A stretch of DNA of 64,000 bases from CBDFGS01 sp965247255 (GTDB lineage: Bacteria > Chloroflexota > Dehalococcoidia > Lucifugimonadales > CAUZJF01): assembly GCA_965247255.1 (NCBI GenBank), contig CBDFGS010000013.1, positions 806,001-870,000 of the forward strand, given 5' to 3'. The translations under genes and the position numbers were made by a program. Positions 1 to 8,351 of the stretch are shown here, piece after piece (position 1 is the first letter of the stretch; every line of letters starts with the position of its first letter). Under the pieces are notes generated by a model. That model had not been told where the DNA came from. It searched no databases and worked only from the letters and a program-made list of their open reading frames with translations.

Positions 1-912
1 GCTGCGGCTGCCACCAATCGGGACTCGCTGGGCCTGCCGTCTTGCGTGCCTGCGAACATTCCGGTGAATCAATTGCTAAGGAGGCTCGACGTAGACGTGG
101 GAGGCGTCGTATCCCAGTTCGTTCTGGGGCCACTTCCCGACGAGATCACCTTCGACGAGGAGCGGCTGCGCCAGGCGCTCTCCCTGGCCGGGGCGGGGGA
201 AAACATCGATCGGCTGGACGAGGTACGCGACATCCTGGGGGGGAATTGGAGCTACACGGATGTCGATCTGCGCCAACTCATCAGTGAAAAGAGAGGCGAA
301 GGGGACGTCGAGCGGCTGGACGACCTGAGGGCTTTCCTCGGCGATGGGTGGACGTACACGGATGCCGACTTCCGGGCGGACCTGTTGGCCGGGCGTTGCG
401 TCTTCGTTATCGTTTGCGAGCTGACACTCGATGCTGACGACCTCGATACCGGACGCGATGCGTTTAGCTCAGCTCGCACGTTCAAGCTGGTAATCTATAT
501 CCCGCTGTTGCTGCTCCTGGTCGTCATCGCCTTCCTGGGAGGGCGGAATTGGTCGGGTCGCGTCGCTTACGGAGCTGCGTTTCTCGTAGTCTCCGCCGGC
601 ATCATCTATGTGGCGTTCGGGCCGGTGTACGGTGCTTTCGTGGGCAGCGCGTTCGACGAAGTCAGAAAAGAGGCCGTTCAGGAAATTGGCCGGTCCGGCC
701 CCGATTTCCCGCAGACCGCGCGGCTCGCCTCCACGAAGGGGATCGATATGGGGCAGTCGGTGGTCGACGGCTTTGCCTCCGGCATCTCCGGCTCCAGCCT
801 GAGCCTCACTGTCTTAGGTCTGCTGTTATTCGGCGGCGCGGTGTTTTGGTCCACGATCATATCGACGGTCGACCGCTTCTTCCCGAACAAGGAGAAGGCG
901 CTCAAGGGCTAG
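1..912 (+). CDS. Membrane protein with a duplicated N-terminal motif (5' end outside window)
   Basis: The frame is open from base 1, so the true start probably lies upstream; a GTG at 46 is only the first in-window candidate. I do not recognise the family. The soluble part carries two related segments, LDEVRDILGGNWSYTDVDL and LDDLRAFLGDGWTYTDADF, about 35 residues apart, which looks like an internal tandem duplication. Three hydrophobic segments follow in the C-terminal half (around YIPLLLLLVVIAFLGG, FLVVSAGIIYVAFG and LTVLGLLLFGGAVF), and the C-terminus is basic. It is convergent with the next gene. A membrane protein with a duplicated soluble domain is all that can be supported. Confidence 0.7.
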   Translation, partial: AAAATNRDSLGLPSCVPANIPVNQLLRRLDVDVGGVVSQFVLGPLPDEITFDEERLRQALSLAGAGENIDRLDEVRDILGGNWSYTDVDLRQLISEKRGEGDVERLDDLRAFLGDGWTYTDADFRADLLAGRCVFVIVCELTLDADDLDTGRDAFSSARTFKLVIYIPLLLLLVVIAFLGGRNWSGRVAYGAAFLVVSAGIIYVAFGPVYGAFVGSAFDEVRKEAVQEIGRSGPDFPQTARLASTKGIDMGQSVVDGFASGISGSSLSLTVLGLLLFGGAVFWSTIISTVDRFFPNKEKALKG

Positions 913-1020
913 GTCAAGTAGGCGGCCAGCGCTCTCACCCTTTTTGCGAATCTACCCGCGCCCAGGCCATTGCTACCACGATGCCTCGCAGCGTGATCGC
1001 CCCGACGAATCCCTGGTAGG

Positions 1021-1941
1021 TTATCTACGTGAGCGTCGCATGCCCATCGCCGCGCCAAACGCCCCGAACGATATGACCAGAGCCCAGACTGTGACCGCTG
1101 GAACGTTGGCCGGGGTCGAGGTAGCCGCGGGCCCAGAAGTGGGAGTCGGCGTTGGGGTCGGGGTAGGGAACTCGGTCTGCGACCGATAAGTCGCAATCAC
1201 GTTGGACTGGGCGGGGCCGAAGTAGGTCACCGTCACGTCGTCGCCGGGCTGTACCCACACGGCGCCGTCTCCATCAGCCAGAGCCGCGGCATCGTCTGAG
1301 ATCAATACCAGCCCGGCGAACAGCGCAGACACGGCACTAGGGGTAGGGTCCGTTTCGCTGCTTACCTCCGATACGGACACCGGCTCTCCCATAATATCGG
1401 ATGTGCTGGTTACGATGACCCGGCGCGATGAGGTCGAGTAGCTGTCGACAACCTCGTGGCTGAAGGTCACAGTGAGCGTGCTCCCGGCATTCACGTCATT
1501 CGCCAGCTTGATCTCGCCAGTGAGGGAGTTGATGTCTGCCAATAGCGTTGTGACGCCATTGACCTTGGCGCTCGTCACCGCGATTATTGGCGTGTTGGCA
1601 GGTGTGGATGTATCGTAGCCGCTACCATCGCTGAGGGCGTGGGCAGAAGGATGGGGGGCGCCGTTTGCGAGGCTCCACCACTGGGTCGTCGTAACCTCGG
1701 ACGACACTGAGCTCCACGTGGCGACGCTGGTCTGGATGGTACCGAGATCGAGGTCCCTGACGTAGACGCTTGCGGTCTCGCCGACCTGTAGAGTCTGTAG
1801 TTGGTTGCCGGAGCCGTCCTGAAACTCCACGCCGTCATCAGGGACCGCGGCGGTCGCGGGCATACCCGCAATCGCGACAAATAGCGCAAACCAACCGGCC
1901 AGAAGAATCACAACAGCCAGCGTGACCCTTAGTCTGGCCAC
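1021..1941 (-). CDS. Secreted cell-surface protein with Thr/Pro stalk and C-terminal membrane anchor
   Basis: A 306-residue protein with a GTG start preceded by a GGAGG-type ribosome-binding site. An N-terminal signal peptide (hydrophobic core LAVVILLAGWFALFVAIAG) is followed by a beta-rich extracellular region. Then come a PTPTPTPTPTSGPAATSTP stalk, a hydrophobic segment (VWALVISFGAFGAAMGM) and a terminal RRSRR cluster. That C-terminal layout is typical of a surface protein anchored by a single helix with a positively charged stop-transfer end. No enzymatic motif is visible. It lies just downstream of comB on the same strand, with about 30 bases between them, so it could be co-transcribed. 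Function unknown. Confidence 0.75.
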   Translation of the reverse strand: MARLRVTLAVVILLAGWFALFVAIAGMPATAAVPDDGVEFQDGSGNQLQTLQVGETASVYVRDLDLGTIQTSVATWSSVSSEVTTTQWWSLANGAPHPSAHALSDGSGYDTSTPANTPIIAVTSAKVNGVTTLLADINSLTGEIKLANDVNAGSTLTVTFSHEVVDSYSTSSRRVIVTSTSDIMGEPVSVSEVSSETDPTPSAVSALFAGLVLISDDAAALADGDGAVWVQPGDDVTVTYFGPAQSNVIATYRSQTEFPTPTPTPTPTSGPAATSTPANVPAVTVWALVISFGAFGAAMGMRRSRR

Positions 1942-1971
1942 AGGGGTCGCCTCCGCCTAGCGGCCTCGAGC

Positions 1972-2661
1972 TCAGACGAGCTCCGGTCGGGCCACGAGTA
2001 GGCCCTCTTCGCGGCGCACGCCGATGGCGAACGGGGCGCTGTCGATATCCAGGGCTATCTGTCTGTCCATCGGATGAAAGTGTGGGAGTTTCGGGTCTCC
2101 GTATTTCTGAGACTGCTCACCCGCCAATACCAGTGCCCGGACTGAGTCCGGGTCGGGGGGCCGCCCCTCTATGACGTTCTTAAGATAGAGGGCACACTGC
2201 TCATCTTCGTCCGTACGCACCCTCCCGCCATCGCCCATGGCCACGATTGTCACGGTATCGCTCACGCCTTGCATCACGGCCTTCGCCGTGGCCCCGGCCA
2301 CCGCGAACGAAGCGGCGTAGAGTCGCTCCGAGTCTCTCACCTGCGTCAAGCCTAATGTGCCCGCGCGCGTGGACTGAATAAGCGTCTTACCTTCGACGTC
2401 CGCGGTCTGAAGCTCAAACGGGGAGTTGCCAAGATCGAAGCCGTCCGGCCGGACCCCGTCGACCTCGCCCATGCACATGTCCCCCAGGTTACGACGCCGC
2501 AGGTCTGTCGCCTCTTCTACCTCCGCCACCATTATGATCTTGGATGCGCCCCGCGAGAAAGCGACCGCGGCGGTTGTAAAGGCCCTGAATACGTCGATGA
2601 CAACGACGGTCCCGGTAGCCCGCCGGGCGCCCTCCACCAGGCTGTCGACGAGAACGTGCAT
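1972..2661 (-). CDS. comB: 2-phosphosulfolactate phosphatase family protein (ComB-like)
   Basis: 229 residues, near the usual ComB length. Characteristic stretches are VVVIDVFRAFTTAAVAFSRGA at the N-terminus, MGEVDGVRPDGFDLGNSP in the middle and LIQSTRAGTLGL after it. Known members hydrolyse 2-phosphosulfolactate to sulfolactate in coenzyme M biosynthesis, but many bacteria carry the family without the rest of that pathway, and no comA or comC is visible here. The gene follows the geranylgeranyl-reductase-like gene on the same strand after a 131-base gap. The family call is firm; the physiological substrate is not. Confidence 0.88.
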   Translation of the reverse strand: MHVLVDSLVEGARRATGTVVVIDVFRAFTTAAVAFSRGASKIIMVAEVEEATDLRRRNLGDMCMGEVDGVRPDGFDLGNSPFELQTADVEGKTLIQSTRAGTLGLTQVRDSERLYAASFAVAGATAKAVMQGVSDTVTIVAMGDGGRVRTDEDEQCALYLKNVIEGRPPDPDSVRALVLAGEQSQKYGDPKLPHFHPMDRQIALDIDSAPFAIGVRREEGLLVARPELV

Positions 2662-2792
2662 CTTGGCCAGCTTTCGTCAGTCATCCCGCCGCGACTTCCG
2701 TGATCGTCAGCTGAGGCGCCGCAGAGATGATACCGCACTGCAAGATAGCGGTGGTCCCAACATTTCTCGGCTGACCGGGTGAGTTACAGAGG

Positions 2793-4025
2793 CTACGCCG
2801 AGTTGCGGGCTCCGCGACGGAAGAAGCGCTCCGGCGGAGCCGGGTCCCTGAGCCCAGAAAGGCGGCGCAAGGGGGGCGTGACACGCACTAAGTCGGAAAG
2901 CAGCTCGACGAAGGGCCAGAGCCGGCCGAGCCTGTCCCTCACCCGAAGATAGGTCCATTCTCCGCGAAGCATGCGGGCCACTGCCTTCCAAAGAATGGGG
3001 TAGCGATACTCGACGCGGACGAACAGGCCAGGCCACAGGTGAAATATGTCGTGGACTTTTCGCGAGATGGATAGCTCCGGTAGCAGATCGCGCTCGACCT
3101 CACGACGGTAGCCTTCGAGGTCGGCAGACTGGCCGCCGAGATAGGCGGCGAGGTGCCTGGCAGAGGCCGTGCCGCTCCATATTGCCGCGTAGATTCCCTC
3201 GGCGGTGAACGGGTCGAGAAGTCCCGCTGCGTCGCCCACCAGCAGTACGTTGCCGTCCATCAGCGGCGAGCCCTGCTGACGTACGGGCAGGTGGTACCCT
3301 CTCAGTCCCCAGAGCTCAGCGGGGTCGAACCCGTAGAACCGGACCAGCTTGTCGAGCCTGTCTCGAAGTGTAGGGCCGATGTGACGCCACCCGCCCAGGC
3401 CGATGTTCAGATGGTCCGACTTCGGGAAGATCCAGCCGTAGCCGCCCGGGAGGCCGCCGAAATCGAGCCCCATGGAGTGCTTCCACTCGTCGGAGATGCC
3501 GCCGGCAGGCGTGATGTTTCCCTCAAGAGCGATCCCGTGGTTGAGCATGACGTCGACGCCCGCCATTTTAGCGGTCTGCCCATTGGCGCCGTCCGCGGCG
3601 ACGAGCGCCCGGCTTTCGAAACAGCCGCCGGAGGTCCGTACCTGCACGTGGTCCGGATGGCGTTCGATCTGGCGCACCGGCTCTCGCTGGCGCAAGGTCG
3701 CGCCAGCCTCTACGGCGCACTCCGCCATGAAGGTGTCCAGCTTGGAACGTTGGGTGAAGTACGTGACCGTGTCAGAGTAGGTTCGCGTGAATTCGGACCG
3801 TTGCTGGAGCGTGATCTTGACGCGGTTGATCACACGCTCAATCACAGGTGTGAGGTCGAACGGCAAAAGGCCGGCCGCGCGGATCGTCACGCCCCCGCCG
3901 CAAGGCTTGTCTCGAGGGAACTCAGCCTTGTCCAACAGCAATACGGACAGCCCCCGGGCGGCGCACTCTCGGGCCGTTGTGCTACCACCGGGACCTGCGC
4001 CGACAACGATCACGTCGTATCGCAT
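2793..4025 (-). CDS. Geranylgeranyl reductase family FAD-dependent oxidoreductase
   Basis: 410 residues. The N-terminus has a Rossmann FAD motif (VVGAGPGGSTTARECAARG), followed by DKAEFPRDKPCGGG, the hallmark of the geranylgeranyl reductase/ChlP-like branch. A second FAD-contact motif, LLVGDAAGLLDPFTAEGI, lies near residue 285. Members saturate isoprenoid chains of lipids, quinones or pigments. The neighbour upstream is ispH on the same strand, which supports an isoprenoid role, although a separate promoter lies between them (4109-4138). The exact substrate (menaquinone side chain, lipid or other) cannot be told from sequence. Confidence 0.88.
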   Translation of the reverse strand: MRYDVIVVGAGPGGSTTARECAARGLSVLLLDKAEFPRDKPCGGGVTIRAAGLLPFDLTPVIERVINRVKITLQQRSEFTRTYSDTVTYFTQRSKLDTFMAECAVEAGATLRQREPVRQIERHPDHVQVRTSGGCFESRALVAADGANGQTAKMAGVDVMLNHGIALEGNITPAGGISDEWKHSMGLDFGGLPGGYGWIFPKSDHLNIGLGGWRHIGPTLRDRLDKLVRFYGFDPAELWGLRGYHLPVRQQGSPLMDGNVLLVGDAAGLLDPFTAEGIYAAIWSGTASARHLAAYLGGQSADLEGYRREVERDLLPELSISRKVHDIFHLWPGLFVRVEYRYPILWKAVARMLRGEWTYLRVRDRLGRLWPFVELLSDLVRVTPPLRRLSGLRDPAPPERFFRRGARNSA

Positions 4026-4108
4026 TGGCTACCGGCCTCACTGGCCCCCACCGACAATGTTCGCGGCCGCGGCGGGCGCGGCCTAGTGCAGCCGTCGAGG
4101 GCACCCCG

Positions 4109-4138
4109 ATTATAGTGGCATCCGACGCGGCCGTGCAA
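4109..4138 (-). promoter_or_regulatory. Sigma-70-type promoter for the geranylgeranyl-reductase-like gene
   Basis: On the minus strand a TTGCAC -35 (4138-4133) is followed after 18 bases by a perfect TATAAT -10 (4114-4109). Transcription would begin near 4102, giving a leader of about 77 bases before the start at 4025. Confidence 0.6.
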
Positions 4139-4183
4139 TCCCGCAGGGCACGCGGTGTGGAAGGCTTCCGTCTAGCGACGGGC

Positions 4184-5086
4184 CTACCTGAGGTCCTTGG
4201 GCAGAACGAAGCTCACGTCCTCCTCGGCGCCCTTGATAGGGATCACCTCGTCTGGAGCGATCATCTGGATAACAGCTTCCACCTGCGCTTCGGGCGTAGA
4301 CGCGCCGGACGTGATACCCACGTTCTCCACGCCATCGAGCCAGGCTGGGTCCATGTCTTCCGGCCCGTTGATCAGATACGCCGTTACGCCGTGGGCCTGG
4401 GCTACCTCTTGGAGCCTGTTGCAGTTCGAGCTGTTGGGGGCGCCTATCACGAGCACGAGCTCCACCCAGCGGCACAGCTCCTTGACCGTGAGCTGTCTGT
4501 TCGTCGTCGCGTAGCACAGGTCGTTGCGTACGATGACGTCGTCGAAGCGGCTCTCGATCTGTTCGATAGCCTGCTGAGTATCGTCTACTGAGAGAGTCGT
4601 CTGAGTCAGCACGGCCACCGGAGTCCCGGGGTCCCAGTCCGGTAGGTCCACACCTTCGCGGTCGTCGACGAGATGCATGGTCCGCTGTCCGGTCGTGCCC
4701 TTCACCTCCTGATGGCCGCGGTGGCCGACCAGGATCAGCCGTCTGCCGTCGGAGTCGTATTTGTGGGCTTCGTGGTGCACCTTGGTCACTAAAGGACACG
4801 TCGCGTCTACAACGTGAAGGTGGCGACGTTCAGCCTTTTCGTAGTCCTCCGGCGGGGAGCCGTGAGCCGAAAATACTACCGTCGAGCCCGGCGGGATTTC
4901 GTCCACGTCCTCGACAGTAACGGCGCCCTTGTCCTCGACCGACTTCACGACGTATGGATTGTGAACGATCTGGTGCTTCACATAGACCGGCGCGCCGAAT
5001 CTCTCCAGCGCCAGCTCGACAACGTCGATGGCGCGGTCCACGCCCGCGCAGAAACCCCTGGGTATTCCCAAATACACCTTCGCCAA
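4184..5086 (-). CDS. ispH: 4-hydroxy-3-methylbut-2-enyl diphosphate reductase (IspH/LytB)
   Basis: 300 residues, full length for IspH. The three cysteines that bind the catalytic iron-sulfur cluster are visible in PRGFCAGVDRA, VDATCPLVTKVH and NDLCYATTNRQ, together with the active-site His motifs KHQIVHNPYVV and FSAHGSPP and the substrate-binding SGASTPE near the C-terminus. It catalyses the last step of the MEP pathway, reducing HMBPP to IPP and DMAPP in the cytoplasm. It is divergent from the aminotransferase gene and sits upstream of a probable isoprenoid-saturating enzyme. Confidence 0.97.
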   Translation of the reverse strand: MAKVYLGIPRGFCAGVDRAIDVVELALERFGAPVYVKHQIVHNPYVVKSVEDKGAVTVEDVDEIPPGSTVVFSAHGSPPEDYEKAERRHLHVVDATCPLVTKVHHEAHKYDSDGRRLILVGHRGHQEVKGTTGQRTMHLVDDREGVDLPDWDPGTPVAVLTQTTLSVDDTQQAIEQIESRFDDVIVRNDLCYATTNRQLTVKELCRWVELVLVIGAPNSSNCNRLQEVAQAHGVTAYLINGPEDMDPAWLDGVENVGITSGASTPEAQVEAVIQMIAPDEVIPIKGAEEDVSFVLPKDLR

Positions 5087-5128
5087 GCCATTACCTCAAG
5101 TCATTGGCTGCCGCCCACGGCTATGACG

Positions 5129-5137
5129 ATTCTACCA
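5129..5137 (-). promoter_or_regulatory. Extended -10 promoter element for ispH
   Basis: The minus strand reads TGGTAGAAT, that is TGn followed by a TAGAAT -10 hexamer, about 43 bases upstream of the ispH start. No good -35 is visible, which fits an extended -10 promoter. The same TGn pattern occurs before nadE and the peroxiredoxin gene. Confidence 0.45.
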
Positions 5138-5217
5138 TAGCGCCACACGGGCGCTTATGGCTGCGCCGCATTGTCGCCGTGTATACTACCGTGCACTCTG
5201 GAGTCTGGAGCGGTGCA

Positions 5218-6384
5218 ATGAAGCTCGCCGAGAGGATGAGCCGGTTGGGGACGGAGACAGCGTTCGAGGTGCTGGCCAAAGCTAAGCGGCTCGAGGCTGA
5301 GGGAGTCGACGTTATCCACCTGGAGATCGGTGAGCCGGACTTCGACACCCCGCAGAACATCGTCCACGCCGGGATAGACGCGTTGGGAGGCGGCTACACG
5401 CACTACGGCCCGTCCCCGGGGCTAATGGAAACGCGAGAGCGAATCGCGCAGGAGGTGGCGGATACGAGGGGCATATCCGTCTCGGCCGATAACGTGGTCG
5501 TGACCCCGGGCGCCAAGCCGATCATGTTCTTCGCGATGCTCGCGCTGGTTGACGAGGGAGACGAGGTGCTGTACCCGAACCCGGGATTCCCAATTTACGA
5601 GTCGATGATCAACTTCGCAGGCGGCATCCCCGTCCCCATGAAATTGCTGCCATCCCGAGAGTTCAAAGTCGACGTCGAAGAGGTGGCCGGTCAAGTAACA
5701 CCCAGGACAAAGATGATGGTCCTCAACTCGCCGAACAATCCGTGCGGCAGCATCATCGAGAAGCCGGACCTCGAGGCCCTGGCGGACATTGCCAGGGAGA
5801 ACGACATAATAGTCCTATCCGATGAGATATACCGGCGGTTCTTGTACGAGGGAGAGCACCATAGCATCACCGGGTTCCCCGGCATGCCTGAGCAGACCAT
5901 TATCCTCGACGGCTTCTCCAAGACCTATGCGATGACAGGATGGCGCGTGGGCTACGGAGTCATGCCGTTGGAGCTGGTGGAGCCCATCTCTCGCCTTTGC
6001 ACGAACAGCGTCTCATGTACCGCGAGCTTCACCCAGCGGGCGATTCTCGAGGCGATGGACGGACCTCAGGACGCGGCCCACGAAATGGTTGCCGAGTTCA
6101 AAGAGCGCCGCGACCTGATAGTCGAGGGCATCAACCAGATCCCCGGAATACGTTGTCCAATGCCCAAGGGCGCCTTCTATATATTCCCCAGCGTGGAGGG
6201 CACGGGCATCAGCAGCCGCGACTTCGCCGACGGCCTCCTCCAGGAAGAGGGTGTGGCCTGCCTCGCGGGGGAGTCGTTTGGCGAATACGGCGACGGTTGC
6301 GTCCGGTTCTCCTTCGCCAACTCTACGGAGAACCTCGAGCGGGCCCTCGAGCGCATCGACCGTTTCGTCGCCGCCCATTCGTAG
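5218..6384 (+). CDS. Pyridoxal-phosphate aminotransferase, aspartate/aromatic class I
   Basis: 388 residues from the ATG at 5218 (MKLAERMSRLG); a longer in-frame reading upstream overlaps the ispH start and has no homologous look. Fold-type I aminotransferase motifs are present: HLEIGEPDFDTP, THYGPSPGL, LNSPNNPCGS, LSDEIYRRF, and the PLP-lysine segment DGFSKTYAMTGWRVGY. The C-terminus has the arginine-containing VRFSFANSTENLERALERI. It probably transfers amino groups between aspartate or another amino acid and 2-oxoglutarate. It is divergent from ispH with about 130 bases between. Substrate not decided. Confidence 0.92.
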   Translation: MKLAERMSRLGTETAFEVLAKAKRLEAEGVDVIHLEIGEPDFDTPQNIVHAGIDALGGGYTHYGPSPGLMETRERIAQEVADTRGISVSADNVVVTPGAKPIMFFAMLALVDEGDEVLYPNPGFPIYESMINFAGGIPVPMKLLPSREFKVDVEEVAGQVTPRTKMMVLNSPNNPCGSIIEKPDLEALADIARENDIIVLSDEIYRRFLYEGEHHSITGFPGMPEQTIILDGFSKTYAMTGWRVGYGVMPLELVEPISRLCTNSVSCTASFTQRAILEAMDGPQDAAHEMVAEFKERRDLIVEGINQIPGIRCPMPKGAFYIFPSVEGTGISSRDFADGLLQEEGVACLAGESFGEYGDGCVRFSFANSTENLERALERIDRFVAAHS

Positions 6385-6394
6385 CGGCTCCTCG

Positions 6395-6433
6395 ACAACG
6401 TCGTCCTGAGGAAGCCGCCGACGAAGGGCCTGG
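6395..6433. repeat. Dispersed intergenic repeat, copy A
   Basis: A 39-base stretch just after the aminotransferase gene that recurs with a few changes at 46214-46253, also between genes. Both contain a TCGTCCTGAGG/TCGTTCTGAGG core and a CCGCCGACGAAG core. The ends TCGTC and GACGA can pair, so the element can fold. It resembles the short CATTCTGAG...CGAAGAA-type intergenic repeats seen in many environmental bacterial genomes; that resemblance is from memory. Confidence 0.55.
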
Positions 6434-6469
6434 TTTGGGCTTACCGCAGGTACAAAGCCATAGCTACCG

Positions 6470-6478
6470 TGCTATAAT
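6470..6478 (+). promoter_or_regulatory. nadE: Extended -10 promoter element for nadE
   Basis: TGCTATAAT gives a TGn extension plus a perfect TATAAT, 36 bases before the ATG at 6515. No clear -35 is seen. Confidence 0.55.
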
Positions 6479-6514
6479 TTTCGCTATCTGCAAGTCCAGG
6501 AGTTTCGAGGCCCG

Positions 6515-8251
6515 ATGCGCACCTTCCGGCTGGCGATGGCGCAGATCAACTCGACCGTTGGTGACCTGGAAGGCAACACCGCCAAGATCATCGACTACGT
6601 TGAGCAGGCGCGGTCGCATCACGCCGACCTTGTGGCCTTCCCCGAGATGGCCATCACCGGCTATCCGCCGGAGGACTTGGTCTTCAAGCCACAGTTCGTC
6701 CAGGACAACATCCGCTGTATGCGGCAGGTGGCGGATGCCTCTGAAGGCGTCGTGGTTGTCGTCGGGTTCGTGGACGCGGACCCCAAACTCCGCAATGCCG
6801 CCGCGGTGGCTCACGACCGCGAATTGGTGGGCGTCTATCACAAGATGCGCCTCCCTAACTACGGCGTCTTCGACGAGGACCGGTACTTCACCCCCGGCGA
6901 CGAATGCCCTGTCTACCTCATCGACGGTACGCTTGTTGGCGTGAACGTGTGCGAAGACATCTGGAAGGCCGCAGGGCCCGCAGTAGTCCAACGGTCCGCC
7001 GGCGCCGAGATCATAGTTAATATCAGCGCCTCACCCTACTATGCCGGCAAGCTGGACTATCGCGAGAGGATGCTCGCGACCAGAGCCTCCGACAACGAGG
7101 TCTTCGTAGCGTACGTGAACATGGTCGGGGGACAGGATGAGCTGGTGTTCGACGGCGCCAGCATGGTGCTAGGACCCGATGGGGGCATGGTGGAGCAAGG
7201 CAGCCAGTTTCAGGAAGAGTTGATCGTAGTAGACCTAAACGTCGAAGCGGTCTTGCAGTCGCGCCCCACGAGGCCCCGCAGAGACAGGGCTGAAGCCCTG
7301 AACGGGTTCGGGACAGCGAAGAACCTCGTGGTGTCGGAATACGTGCCTGACAACTCTCAGCCCCCGTTGCCAGGTCGTACCCCCGTCCGCTACGAGGGCC
7401 CCGGGGAGGTCTACGCGGCGCTGGTCACCGGCACTCGGGACTATGTACGCAAGAGTGGCTTCGAGCAGGTGCTCGTCGCGCTCTCCGGGGGAATCGACTC
7501 CAGCCTGGTCGCCACGATTGCCGCGGACGCACTGGGACCGGACAACGTCATGGGCGTGTCCATGCCGTCGAGGTACTCGTCTGAGGGCAGCGTCCTCGAC
7601 GCGTTGGCCCTGGCCAAGGACCTGGGCCTCGACCTGGAGACGCTCCCGATCGAGGACGCGTTCGCCGCTCACCTCGATACGCTTGCCCCTAGCTTCGAAG
7701 GAACGGCGCCTGGGCTGGCCGAGGAGAACCTGCAGTCGCGAATCCGAGGCGTGCTGATCATGGCGCTGTCCAACAAGCTCGGGAGGCTGGTGCTCACGAC
7801 CGGCAACAAGAGCGAGATGGCGGTGGGGTACGCGACAATCTACGGGGACATGGCCGGCGGGTTCGCGGTGATTAAGGACGTGCCGAAGACGATGGTGTAC
7901 CAGCTAGCCGAGTACAGGAATACCCTCTCTCAGAACGGCGGCGGCCCCATCCCGCGAAGCGTAATCGAAAAGCCGCCCAGTGCCGAGCTGCGACCCGACC
8001 AGAAAGACGAGGACAGCCTGCCGCCCTACAAAGTGCTGGACCCGATTCTGAAGGCGTACGTGGAGGACGACTTGAGCCTCGACGATATCGTGACCATGGG
8101 CTTCGACGGTGAGGTCGTGAAGCGCATGATGACCCTGGTCGACCAGAGCGAGTATAAGCGACGCCAATCGCCCCCGGGCATCAAGATCACCGAGCGAAAC
8201 TTCGGCCGCGACCGGCGTATGCCCATCGCCAATCGCTACCGACCGTTTTGA
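6515..8251 (+). CDS. nadE: Glutamine-dependent NAD+ synthetase
   Basis: 578 residues with two domains. The N-terminal nitrilase-type glutaminase carries the Glu-Lys-Cys triad in AFPEMAITGYPPED, YHKMRLPNYGVFDE and GVNVCEDIW. The C-terminal ATP-pyrophosphatase has the P-loop SGGIDSSLVATIAAD near residue 325 and the TTGNKSEMAVGYATIYGD motif. It converts deamido-NAD+ to NAD+ using ammonia channelled from glutamine. It has its own extended -10 promoter and is followed after 100 bases by the LLM oxidoreductase gene. Confidence 0.97.
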   Translation: MRTFRLAMAQINSTVGDLEGNTAKIIDYVEQARSHHADLVAFPEMAITGYPPEDLVFKPQFVQDNIRCMRQVADASEGVVVVVGFVDADPKLRNAAAVAHDRELVGVYHKMRLPNYGVFDEDRYFTPGDECPVYLIDGTLVGVNVCEDIWKAAGPAVVQRSAGAEIIVNISASPYYAGKLDYRERMLATRASDNEVFVAYVNMVGGQDELVFDGASMVLGPDGGMVEQGSQFQEELIVVDLNVEAVLQSRPTRPRRDRAEALNGFGTAKNLVVSEYVPDNSQPPLPGRTPVRYEGPGEVYAALVTGTRDYVRKSGFEQVLVALSGGIDSSLVATIAADALGPDNVMGVSMPSRYSSEGSVLDALALAKDLGLDLETLPIEDAFAAHLDTLAPSFEGTAPGLAEENLQSRIRGVLIMALSNKLGRLVLTTGNKSEMAVGYATIYGDMAGGFAVIKDVPKTMVYQLAEYRNTLSQNGGGPIPRSVIEKPPSAELRPDQKDEDSLPPYKVLDPILKAYVEDDLSLDDIVTMGFDGEVVKRMMTLVDQSEYKRRQSPPGIKITERNFGRDRRMPIANRYRPF

Positions 8252-8351
8252 CGGGCCGGGCCGCGGAGTTCGCAGAGAGAATGTCTATCGCGTTTCCAAG
8301 CCGCAGCAGTCCTGATTTAGCGCGTGCCAGACCGCGCTGGGGAGCGCAAAC

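Noticed and set aside
3153..4115. Long plus-strand frame opposite the geranylgeranyl-reductase-like gene
   Set aside because: It is antisense to a strongly conserved flavoprotein gene, and its composition is that of a shadow frame.
5171..5187. TATACT at 5182-5187 as a promoter for the aminotransferase
   Set aside because: The only TTG-like -35 is five bases away, and there is no TGn extension. It may be functional but cannot be supported.
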